Part shown: positions 25,801-36,300 of the stretch, piece by piece | Position numbering within the stretch: position 1 is the first letter of the stretch | Layout: each line of letters opens with the position of its first letter | DNA from: Incurvaria masculella | Taxonomy: Eukaryota; Arthropoda; Insecta; Lepidoptera; Incurvariidae | Reading direction: 5' to 3' | Assembly (NCBI GenBank): GCA_946894095.1 | Contig: OX335642.1 | Span: 9,311,021-9,375,020, forward strand | DNA: 64,000 bases | Translations under genes and position numbers: made by a program | The notes under the pieces: model-generated | Told to the model about the DNA's origin: nothing | What the model saw: the letters and a program-made list of their open reading frames with translations, nothing else | Database searches by the model: none

Positions 25801-26871
25801 TCTAAATTACAGCCAATCATCGATCATCTAAACCGCCTGTTCGAAAGGCTGTATGAGCTCGGCGAACATATATCGATCGATGAATCGTTAACCTTATGGA
25901 AGGGTCGTCTGAGCTGGGCCCAATGCATAAGGTCAAAGGTGGCGAGATTTGGAATAAAATCGTTTGAGTTGTGCGACTCAAAGACCGGTTATTTATGGAG
26001 GTTCGTTATATACACAGGGAAGAGTTCAACTGGGACTTTCGAAGTGCCTATAAGAGAACTTGCAGGAAAGAGCACAGCGATTGTACTTCAGCTCTTGTGT
26101 GGCCTGGAGGGAAAGGGTTATTATCTCACTATGGATAATTACTACAACAGCCCCCTCTTGGCGAGATATCTGAAGTCCCGTGGGTTCGACTGCGTAGGGA
26201 CATTGCGTCCAAATCGCAAACATGTTCCCGACGCAGTAAAGATAAAAAAATCTGTCGAAGCAGGGACTATCGCGGCTCGCCATTCTGGGGATGTGTGTGT
26301 ATTGGCGTGGAAGGACTCCAAAGTGGTGACTACCATCTCTACCTTCCATGACACTAAAACATTTGTGGGCCGGAAAGCTGGCAAGGCGCTCACCAAGCCT
26401 GTAATGGTAAGGGACTACAACAAGTACATGGGCGGTGTTGATCTCAAAGATCAAAAACTGGCCATGTACTTGGTGGAGCGTAAGCGCTGTGTCAAGTGGT
26501 ACATGAAAATGTTTAAGCGGTTGCTCAACGTAAGCGTTCACAATGCCTACGTTCTCCATCGTCGCACGCTGGAACGTAGAAATCAGCCCCTTATGCGCCA
26601 CAGAGATTTCCGCAAATCGTTGGCTGAAGCTTTGGTGAGTCGGCACAGGACCTCCGTTCCCAAAATTCGTAGGCCACGCTTCGCGGAAAAACGTCTGCAG
26701 GCAGACCTCGTGCACGTTCCCGACAAGTCGGCACGTAGGCGTTGTGCGAGGTGCTCAGCGTTGGGCATGTACAAAAGGTCCACAATTTCATGCACCACAT
26801 GCGATGTGGGCTTGTGTTTGGGCCGATGTTGGAAGGAGTACCACTCGGAGACCGACCTAAAGAAGAAGTAA
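19814..26871 (+). CDS. piggyBac transposase-derived fusion gene (five coding exons)
   Basis: Exons 19814-19833, 20849-21076, 21938-22021, 22672-22812 and 24741-26871 join with AG/GT borders into 867 residues. Every intron is phase 2. Exons 1-4 encode a basic, Pro/Ser/Thr-rich leader of 157 residues (MFPKRRR..., ...PTPIKKHTVELCDK..., ...VTPGGSIRTLPDDMPVV...) that I do not recognise. Exon 5 begins WDPVKRIPEGG, runs through a Pro/Val-rich repeat linker and an acidic stretch, then a full DDE_Tnp_1_7-type transposase. Catalytic aspartates by context are D538 (ISIDESLTLWKGR), D623 (TMDNYYNS) and D725 (MGGVDLKDQ), with spacing like that of active piggyBac. A C-terminal Cys-rich domain (CARC...CTTC...CLGRC...H) is intact, so DNA binding and possibly cleavage are plausible. 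I saw no TIRs or TTAA borders next to the gene, which favours a domesticated gene. An old intron-bearing element remains possible. Confidence 0.82.
21203..21538 (+). mobile_element. tRNA-derived SINE copy in intron 2 of the fusion gene
   Basis: Plus-strand SINE with CATGGTGTAGGGGCTAGAGG at the head and the usual core (GATAGGGTTAAGC, GCCCGGGTTGGTA) and tail (GTCCTGGCATGGCACC, TAATTCCTTCAGGAATGTGG). It starts about 125 bp after exon 20849-21076. Confidence 0.8.
22813..24344. other. intron 4 of the fusion gene, nothing else seen
   Basis: An AT-rich intron interior with no supportable exon. It has short T and A runs and no recognised element before the SINE at 24345. Confidence 0.5.
24345..24675 (-). 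mobile_element. tRNA-derived SINE copy abutting the transposase exon
   Basis: Minus-strand copy with GCACGGCTACACTGAACTG, GAACCCGGGCGGGCTTAACC, GAAATGCACTTATCGCACTG, the B-box complement GATTTGAACCC and the head complement CTACACCTCGAGCTG. It ends about 65 bp before the splice acceptor at 24740. It also supplies the ATG and first codons of the long open frame that could be mistaken for the gene start. Confidence 0.8.
24894..25116 (+). repeat. 93-bp in-frame tandem repeat in the transposase linker
   Basis: About 2.4 copies of a 93-bp unit encode 31 residues each, with consensus core (K/E)SPVAxPxxEPxVLVxPxT. The marker TCACC(C/T)GTTGCC recurs at 24904, 24997 and 25090. It lies between the leader exons and the acidic segment, so it forms a low-complexity hinge before the transposase core. 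Confidence 0.8.
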
Positions 26872-26984
26872 CTATTATTTCGGCATGTTAGTCATGATGT
26901 ATGTATGTCTGGTAGGTATGTGTGTTATATGAGTGAACGACGCGGTAATTGTAACTTCTGCTGCCTTCCTTTGCCTTTGTGTAC

Positions 26985-27075
26985 TTTGTACAGCTGCCAA
27001 GGACTGGAGGAAAATTGGAGAGGCGTATGTCCAGCAGTGGACGCAGAAACTCTGAATGACGAATGATGAATGATG
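26985..27075 (+). pseudogene. non-LTR retrotransposon 3' end fragment
   Basis: The frame AAKDWRKIGEAYVQQWTQKL followed by a stop matches the style of RTE/Jockey-type ORF2 C-termini (A.D...W...EAYVQQWT). A simple ATGATGAATGATG tail follows, as RTE-type elements often carry. It lies in the presumed 3' UTR of the fusion gene. Confidence 0.5.
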
Positions 27076-27252
27076 TTCTTTGTGAGCAGTAGTAATCAAT
27101 CAATCACTGTAAACTAGTTTGTAAATATCAATGGAAAAAAAATACAATGACCAACCTGACGAAGTTTCTTGTCAGCTCTTCTTCGCCAGAAGTAATCGAA
27201 CCGACAGGAAAAAAAAGACGAATCCGAGTGTGTAATATACATCTCATGGAGG

Positions 27253-27258
27253 AAATAA
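27253..27258 (+). terminator. candidate poly(A) signal of the piggyBac-fusion gene
   Basis: AATAAA about 380 bp after the TAA at 26869. It is the first canonical signal I noticed downstream. The RTE fragment between stop and signal could be part of the 3' UTR. Confidence 0.35.
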
Positions 27259-29330
27259 AGAAACTGAAACTGAAACTGACTGACTGACTGACTTGTCTCC
27301 CTGGCCTGCGCCACTGAATTGGACGGGTCACACAAACTTCTTCTCATAATCCGTATTCGTGATTGTGGACTGAATGGAAGGAGAGTGAAATGGATTAGCA
27401 CGAATGAACAATGTTATAAGTATGGAAGAGATGACAGGACTATGAAAGTGGTGATCGTGTCTCTGCCAAATCATTTTTGTTACGGAATGGTATGTTTTGC
27501 TGGTTCGGGTCCAGCCTTGCAGTATATTCGTAAGTTCTTTTTACAGGGATCTTTCTTTAATTAATGTGTCCTTGCTTCACGGTCGATTATACATGCATAC
27601 ATGTCACATTGCTATGTTTTTTATTGTATTAATTGTTATTTGTTTAACAGCATTGTTAATCAGCAAATGTATACTTAACATTGTAAAGACATTTTTTATT
27701 ATAAAATTGAACACTAATTATTGCAAATATAGTATTTTGATGTTTTAGATAATCTGCTTTGTACTTGTATATTATTGTTACATCCGATTGTCCGAATTTA
27801 GAGTTGTATCATGAATATATAATTTACAGACAAATAAAACTAGGAAACACAAATTGTATTTTTTATTACCAAAACGTTTTCCAACCAATTGGCATTTTCA
27901 GAATTTCTATTTAAATGTTTTTTTCATTTTTCAAATCAATGGAGCCTCACACCAGGAACAAAACAGTGTTCCTGCCATATGCTTATAAAAAAGTAGCCAA
28001 GCTTGTCGAGCTTGGGTGTAGAGGGTTTATATACTATAAGAGATGTCCAATATTACTTTTTTTTCACATTTAAGACTCAATAATATCGAGGACAATAAAG
28101 TTCAAATTCACAGTCAACATTCCAAAAATAAGAACCCACTGGTCTTATAGGTCCTTTATCCATAGGGTCATTTAATAATGAAATGAACTCCCACATTAAA
28201 TGAACAGGTATTTTCCCAAAAGTACAACTTGGGGTCCTTCAAACAAGGTGTGGAGTAGCCTGTCCAGCCGGCATACATTTCGCAACCCCCCTGAAAGTTT
28301 GGAATCCAATGGGCGTCGCTGGCCACCTTAAGAGGTCTTGACGTACTCCATATACCGCGCTTAACATAACAAAATTACGCTTTATGTTCGTGATTGTATC
28401 ATCTAACTATATGTACCAAATTAAAACTTCTTTCGTCCATTAAATTCGCAGGAAAAAACTATGACAGACAGACACAAGAGTGATACGGTAAGGGTTCAGT
28501 TTTTTTAAATCTTTGGGAGCACGGAACCATAAAACCATTGCTCATTCAATGATACTGCGTCAACGTCGTTACTAAAATACAATTTTTTTTACAGAAAAAA
28601 AATGCTTTGTGTTTTTTATTATGACCAATTTATGGTAAAGATTTATCCATGCCACACAACATTATATCATGACGTAAACGCATTCTAAAAATTAAGTTGA
28701 AGAAAATAAAGTTTTGTATGCATTCTTAGCATGCTGACCTTACCTAACGTCCGACCGGCCATGAATCACGCACGCCTTGCGTGTTACCTACCTACTTCGC
28801 ATTAGTCGCGCGTGTTGCGGCGACCTCCCGCCAAAAATGCATTATTTTCATTGGAATTAGTAATTATTTGTTAGGTTTTCGTATACCAATCGAAAGATAA
28901 TGAAATTCGTGAACTGAAAGTGTTTTCATTTGATGACTTTGCCATAATGAATTTTTGCATAGTGAGTCGAAATAAAACATCACCTCACCAAATGCATCAT
29001 TCAACCCACGATTTCGAATAAGAAAAAAAGTCAGTTCAAATCAAATTTTACCTAATTTTGTAGGACATTTTATAACTATTACAACCATGCTAAATTTGCT
29101 ATAGTTGTTCATATATTTTTTCCCAAAAGAAGCGTATTTCCCGGAACCCGTCCCTAACGGGTCGTGGCCGCGATTGTCTCCGACACTAAAGGAATTTGCG
29201 CATGCGCGGCAGCCGACGCGTGAGTGGTTAAGTATTCACTACGAAATATTTACACCTTAGTAGAAACCTATTCACTCCAACTAGGTTTTGACAGCTCAGA
29301 ATTTATTAAACTGACAGTATATCTACTCAG

Positions 29331-29649
29331 CTTCGGTAGCCCAGTGATGCGACGCCTTGCGATTAGATAAGCTGGCTAAGCATCTCTGTGCGCGGTTGGG
29401 TTCTGGATGAGTGACCATTTTAAACTGTTCAGGCTGGCCGTGGTGCGTACTAGGTGGTAGGATTAATCCCGCCCGGGTTGGTACCATCGCATTGAATGAA
29501 CGATGGTCGAAGCAGCAATGAAAATTGTACGTGTTTTCCGAGCAATAAAAGGAAGGTCCGGTCATGGCACCTAATTCTCATGTGGTGGTTAGGCTAATAT
29601 CTGACGTTAAGTTTGGTATTAGCCATTCATGTCCAGTTACATAAAAAGG
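29331..29649 (+). mobile_element. SINE with 5S rRNA-like head, copy 1
   Basis: After an A-box-like GGTAGCCCAGTGATGCG comes a stretch like the 3' half of 5S rRNA: GCTAAGCATCTCTGTGCGCG, then TTCTGGATGAGTGACC. The body then joins the usual SINE core (ACTAGGTGGTAGGATTAATC, GCCCGGGTTGGTACC) and tail (GTCATGGCACCTAATTC, ACATAAAAA). A second copy is at 53164-53531. Confidence 0.7.
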
Positions 29650-30275
29650 GAAATCGAATTCGTTCGTAAAAGCGAAATTGCGGAATCGCGAAACTATGAA
29701 ACTGCAGAATCTTGAATCTCCGGGTGACTGGCCAACTTTTTCTCTTATAATAAATAACGAAGAATATGGAGTTTGGAGATATCATCCTGGTGCTAATTGG
29801 TTTTGAGATCATACGTCAAGTTTAGGTACGTCTTGTAGAATGTTTTTTGTACATTTCGTTGTTAATTAAAAAAAATATGTTCGTACTTCCTAATAATATA
29901 ATTAATAATAATAATAATTGAAATCATGTAAATATTCTTTCTCTATAAACGATTTCAATTACAGTTTATATTTCCTTAAAAATTTCCATGCTGAGTTTGG
30001 TATTTTTTGTGATGCACTCCGCACAGCAACAAGCAAAACTCTGTTACCTGGAATTCGTTGTGTTGGACATGAGGTAACTATTTGGCAACTTAGGTTAAAC
30101 ATTTTGTGGAAGCATTGGGAGAACTGTCAATGTCAGTCCAACCAAGCCCATTCGGCTCAGCCAGCAATGACAGCATATTCAGTCTGAAATAAAATATCAA
30201 ATCCTTTGTCGTCTGTTCCGCCGGTGTCGTAAAAATATTTTTCCATTTGACCCTTACGGACTTTAAATTTTAGCT

Positions 30276-30280
30276 TCAGT
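30276..30280 (+). promoter_or_regulatory. possible initiator (TCAGT) of the PRXL2B-like gene
   Basis: TCAGT, the arthropod Inr consensus, lies 35 bp upstream of the ATG at 30315. No TATA box is at -30. The motif is short and may be chance. Confidence 0.25.
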
Positions 30281-30314
30281 GATTAAATTAAACGTGGATA
30301 CAAATACAGCGAGA

Positions 30315-33300
30315 ATGACGACCGATATCAACGCTCTCGGCGAAAGCAAGATCAAAAATGTATTAACCGGAGAAGTAAGTTTTCCAATATATTTCCATAC
30401 CTTATTAACTTTTTATCATCTATGTTCCTACAACTACTACATTCCCCCAAATTAACCTACTTATCACTTGGACTGTACAGCCATCGCAGACCTCAAAGCA
30501 AGTAAATAAATGTAACATTTTACGTATTGCTTGTGTTGCTATGGTTGAAGATAATGAGAATTTAATAAACATTTAAAATACTTTCGTATCTCTTATAATA
30601 TTAAGCGGCTCTTGGCTCAGGGGCGGGTGACCTTACCTTCCATCCCAGTCACAGTCTGGGTTCAAATTTCCGTCCCGTTCATGCACCACTTTCTTTCTTT
30701 TTCTGAGTTGGATAAGTGCATTTTGTTACGAATGCAAGCTTCGGAATCCATGTGAAACTGTTGGTCCCGCCTAGGTTGGTACCATAACATTGGATGAAAA
30801 GATGGTCAAAGCGGGAATGAAAAATTGTCCGTGTTTTCCATCCAGTTCAATGTAGCTGTGCTCATTAAGGGAAGGTCCTGGCATGGCACATATGTATATC
30901 CTTTGGGAATGCGAGGTGTTGGGTGGTATCATGACGGTGGGTTTGGTTATAGCCATCCACTATAGCCATACCTCTTTCGTAAACCTGTCGGACTGAAAAT
31001 GCCTACTCAATATCCAAATTTTTTCCAAGTCAGTCTAATTTATAACAGCAACTTGGTTGGATATTGAGGGATGGGAAGAGCTCTCTAGCTTGCCTACAAA
31101 CCTTCCTGACGTTTCCATCCGATATTGTCTACCATCTTGGTCCTCTCATGATACCAGTTTTGGAGTTGGCTGAGAGGTAGAACTACGATTGGTTCTGGAC
31201 CTGTCAATACTGTGCTGGATACTCTTGCGAGTCCATCCACAGCATCATTGTCTTAAGGTGTCCCTTCCCGGCGGGACTAACTCATTCGTGAGCACGGTAC
31301 AAAACCGTGCTATTACACTCTGGGACCTTCTATGAAGAAAAAGACAGGCACCATGATGAGTTGGATGCAACATGTCCACAAAGCAGACAATGCGCATAGT
31401 GTGTGAAAAATGTTATTACAAAACGACTTCTAGCTAAATGTAAACCACGACCGCTGTAGTAAAAAATCTAACAAAAACTAAATTGACTATACATTTTCAT
31501 CAAACAGGCTCTATCTGATGACTAATCTTTTTAAGATGTATTGATTTTATCGTTGAGTAATCCACCTCCAAAGTTATTGTATAAAACACGCGAAAATGTC
31601 TAACTTTCAGACCTTATAACTTAGAAACCAAACACAATTGTGTAATGACAACGGTCATCAGACATCTAGTTCGATCAAATAAAGCTATTTTGAGCAAAAT
31701 TTTGGATCTGTGACAAGAAATATGGGCTTTCCCCGTTTGTATGGGTAGTTGAGCGGGATGGCCCACCTTAAGAACCACTGTGTCCTTTTATCGACTGTAG
31801 AGTTACATGATTGTTGTTTGCAACTACTTCTAGGGCAGAATTAAATTCTAGGATTAGCCTCTGCTTTATCTTCATTCTTGACTTTATTGTTAGTGCATTA
31901 GCACAGGAAGCACGTCCAACCACTGTCAATTTGTTATTTTAGAAATGTCTTAATATAAACTGAAAGTCACAATAGATCTTCTCAGGTCTCAGTGACGTCG
32001 CGCTACGGACACCGATTAGGGGCTTTCAAATAATAATATGAACTGAACAGAATTATGACTTCTTGAAAGCACAAGAAGATTCTTCAAACGAACCTGATTA
32101 TTTATTATAAACATTTATGTTGTAAGTATTACAAAAATCTTACAAAGCTTAAGGTACAAAACCCAGAACCTCCAAAAGTGTGTATTTTTCGTTTGAAACT
32201 GAACTGCACGGAACATAACACCAACACCCGCAAAATTTCTTTACAAATAGAGTTGTGGAGTTATGGAACAAGCTCCCCGAAGACGTTATTAATGCTAACT
32301 CAACCAATGAATTCAAAAATCGTTTGGACATTGATTTTAAAAGAAAATTAAACAAAGAACCAGTTAATTCGTATTACAATGGCAATTGACTAAAAAAAAA
32401 AAACAAAAACAAATAAATAAATGTGTTACCAAATACTAATTAAATAACTTTATACATAACAATCAACTTAATCTAATGAAAAATAAGATTTAGACATATC
32501 AGCTTAGGCTGCCTGTCTAAAATAAATAAATAAATAAATTATAAATGCATATAATCTAACCTAACCTAACCTAATTGAAAATATCCATATTCATTAGAGT
32601 TTTGGACAATACGGGTTTTGGAACTAGTGCTTTTGGACTTTATGATGAGTCACCATTGACGGTATCGTACATATAATGAGTAGAAGCCACTATTTCTTTT
32701 AGTTTCTGTATTGAACTGGCTTATAACAATTCTCGTATTTTTCCTTCTAAAAACATTTTGATAAAACAAATATAACTCTAAAAATAATGTTTATTTTATG
32801 ATTTATCAGGCTATGCTTGTTAATGCAATTCAATTAATCTCTCTCAGCGTTCAAACATCATATATGTATACTCAAACTGTCCCACCGCAACTAATAAGTC
32901 ACCTAAAAGACGCAGTAAACAGAAATACCTATATCAAGTAGCAAGCATTATCTAAACACATTGTCATTTAAGCGTGATATATTAATACAACATATCACAA
33001 CTCTTATCAGTCTGCATAGTTCAATACTGTTACAATCTTTTACAGGCAAATACCTACGGACAAGATGACAAACATGGGTGAAAATTAAGCTAGATTAAAT
33101 TCTTTGAAATAATTGACTGGATACATTATCTTAAGGTGGCCCAATCCGGCGGGACTCACTCATTCGCGGGCACGGTACAAAACTGTGCTGTTGCGCTCTG
33201 GAACCTTCTCTGTTTCAAAGAAAAAGACAGGCTCCATGATGAGGAAGATGCAACATGTCCACAAAAAAGACAATGAGCATAGTGTATGATTTGGTAAGAT

Positions 33301-36300
33301 TTACGAAAATTTTAATTACAAAACTTGCTGCAAACTACTTATAGCTAAAAGTAAACCACAACCGCTGTAGTCAAAAGTCTATAAAAAACCAAATAGATTA
33401 TAAATCTTCATTAAGGCGCTAGGACTAGCCAACTACTCGCGCCATACAAATGCACTTTTTAACAAATGTAATAATATGTAGTGAAACGCTTCAGCAAATC
33501 CAAATAGAACTCCAGACTGATAATGGGTTGTTAATATTTTTTTATTCCATCATTTATTTAAATAATAATAAAAATAAAAAAAGTTGATTTTTCTCATTAG
33601 AAATCTGAAAGTCATTCGATTTCTAGATATAAGCAAAAACAGCATATATGCATAAACAAAAAATTCCATTTGCTTTTAGATTTTTACATTTAGTCAAAAA
33701 AGTTCGGAAATGGACACCGTTTCCGCAATGTATTTTGTATAGAAAAAGGAAACATACATTAACGAAAATCATTCGATTCCTAGACAAGGAATCATATATT
33801 GTAAGGATGACACTTATAATCGTCAGACTTAGTTAGTTTACTTGGGGTGCCTCGTCTAACTTTGCGATTTGGCTAGTACCAGGGCCTTAAGTTGGCCCAA
33901 CCCGCTCAACTCTCCATACAAACGGGGAAAGAAGATCACGCCCATATTTATTATCAGAGATCCCAAATTTTGCTCATAAGAGCTTTATTTGATCGAACTA
34001 GATGTCTGATGACCGCTGCCATTGCATAATTGTGTTGGGTTTCTAAGTTATAAGGTCCGAAAGTTCGAATTTTTCGTGCGTTTTATACAATAACTTTGGT
34101 GGTTTATTACGCAATGATAAAGTAAGAATATCTTAAAACGATTAGTCATCAGACATAGTTTATTTAATCAAGATTTATAATCTATTTGGTTTTTTTTTTA
34201 TTTTTGACTACAGCGGTCGTGGTTTACTTTTAGCTATAAGTCGTTTTGAAATCAAAATTTTCGTAAATCTTACCAAATCATACACTATGCACATTGTCTT
34301 TTTTGTGGACATGTTGCATCTTCCTCATCACGGAGCCTGTCTTTTTCTTTGAAACAGAGAAGGTCCCAGAGCGCAACAGCACGGTTTTGTACAGTGCCCG
34401 CGAATGAGTTAGTTCTGCCGGGTTGGGTCGCCTTAAATAAGCTATGTCTGATGCCTAATCTTTTTAAGATGTTCTTACTTTATCATTGCGTAATCCACCT
34501 CCAAAATTATTGTATAAACTGCGCGAAAAATTCGAACTTTCGGACCTTATATCTTAGAAAACCAAACACAATTTTACAATGCCAACGGTCATCAGACATC
34601 TAGTTCGTTCAAATAAAGCTATTTTGAGCAACATTTTGGATCTCTGACAAGAAATATGGGCGTGGTCTTCTTTCCCCGTTTGTATGGGGAATTGAGCGGG
34701 ATGGCCCACCTTAATAGCTTCAAATCGATGACTTGACAAATACTAATATGTGTAGGGTTGCTCAGTTTGTTCTACAGGTACTGTCATAGAGGTTAATCTG
34801 TGGAACTTGCATCCCTTATTCCTGTCCGTCCAATCCGGAGCATCCTTTTGTAGTTGACATTTTCTCAAATTCATTTCCCTGCCCCACCACCAGAGTATGG
34901 AACTGGCTGCCGACAAAGGCCGTTCCTCGAACCTACAACTTGATTGGAGTCTTAAAAACTTATTCAAATAAGTTCGATAGCTCTGTAAGAGTCTGCAAAT
35001 CTGCTGGTACAGTGCCTCGCTGAGCGTGGTTTCGCGAGGCGTGGTGGCTTTTCTAAGCTCCTTTGGTTTACCTTTTCATAAAAAACAAAAATACATTTGA
35101 AGTATTTTGGCAGTTGAACTTCCATGTATTTTTAATGTTACTGGACATGGATGGCTAATAGGTACCACACGTACTCTCATATTAGCCAAAAACACCGCAT
35201 AGAACTAGGTGCTATGCCAGGACATTCCTTATATTGCATGAATACATTGAACCGGATGGAAAACACTGAACCGAAATTGTTTTATGTAAAATCCGAACTA
35301 CAAACTACAAAACACTTATGCCCTCTTACGACATGCATGGGAATAAACATAGTGGGACGGCTTGCATGCTTTTTGAGTGCCAGTAGCCACTGTTAGATAA
35401 ATAATGGGTGCTAATAGCACCAGAGTTATGATTGTATAGCTTACTCAAAACATCAAACTGGAAAATACCTAATTGATCAATTAGAACTGGCGCAGTGACT
35501 CACTATATATGTATCGTACACGTGGAATGTCAATAAGTTGCTCCTTCCAAGGTTAGTAAGGGTAATCATGGGTAATTTATACACAGTAGGAACACTTACT
35601 TATATCTATCGAGGTATGTAGAAAGATATGTCAATGTATCATCACGTCAACTTATTAAGTTCCAAACATGTCACTTTTTGTGAGAAATGTTGAGAAAAGT
35701 GGCTGGAAGCTCAGGGCCGCGGGGACTTGCTTTCTATGTCAAAGGTCATGGGTTCGATCCCCGCCTGTTATGCACCATCTCTTTCTGTTTTGCACCATCT
35801 CTTTCTGTTTTGCATAAGTACATTTTGTCTCGAATGTAAGCTGTACAATGGTGTGGAATCCATGTTGGACTGTAGGTCCCCTTCCCCTACTAGGTGACGC
35901 CGCACGGGCCCTCCCATTTTAAAAAAAACATGGTTGAAGCAGCAATGATCATTCTCTGTGTTTTCTATATAAGGTGGTAAGATGACTTGTTTAGTCACAC
36001 TTTAATGTAATTTATAATATTAAAGTCTTTTTCTGCAACCAGGCCTCAGGAGACGAGTTACCCTACCCAAGGTCAGCAGGCTAAAATACCTTTTTCACCA
36101 TTTAATATGAGTACAACATACAATCATATTACAACATACAAGTACAACATATTTTTAATGGTAACCATTAATTCACATGTTGTAAGTTTTGTAATTTACA
36201 TCCCTGGTATCTTTGTCATTAGTTTATGTGGGCATCAGCCCCGAGCAGTTTAGTTCTGGATAAGTTAGTGTGGGGCGGCGTAGCCACTTTTACATTAAAT

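Larger units (their letters stand above)
27440..30314. other. intergenic interval between the fusion gene and PRXL2B-like gene
   Basis: The block 27480-27620 (GGTCCAGCCTTGCAGTATAT) recurs in reverse at 8100-8200. The block 28080-28378 is a reverse copy of 5035-5340. A GC-richer patch lies at 28740-28850. A 5S-headed SINE lies at 29331-29649. The last few hundred bases are presumed promoter and 5' UTR of the PRXL2B-like gene. No exon is supported. Confidence 0.5.
33131..34714. mobile_element. MITE family A copy split by later TTAA insertions
   Basis: The outer copy starts at TTAA 33131-33134 and runs to ...TTATAAATCTTCA-TTAA (33411-33414). It resumes at 34437 with ATAAGCTATGTCTGATG and ends at TTAA 34711-34714. 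Joined, the halves match the uninterrupted internal word at 16740-16760 in reverse. The filler is a family B element (33411-33890) and a second family A element (33887-34436), each ending in TTAA. Confidence 0.85.

Noticed and set aside
26026..26715. 229-residue minus-strand frame
   Set aside because: Lies antisense to the conserved piggyBac transposase frame and has no family resemblance.
33648..33836. A 62-residue frame also found at 49977-50165
   Set aside because: Both are the same stretch of the non-coding family B MITE. Conservation reflects recent copying, not protein selection.
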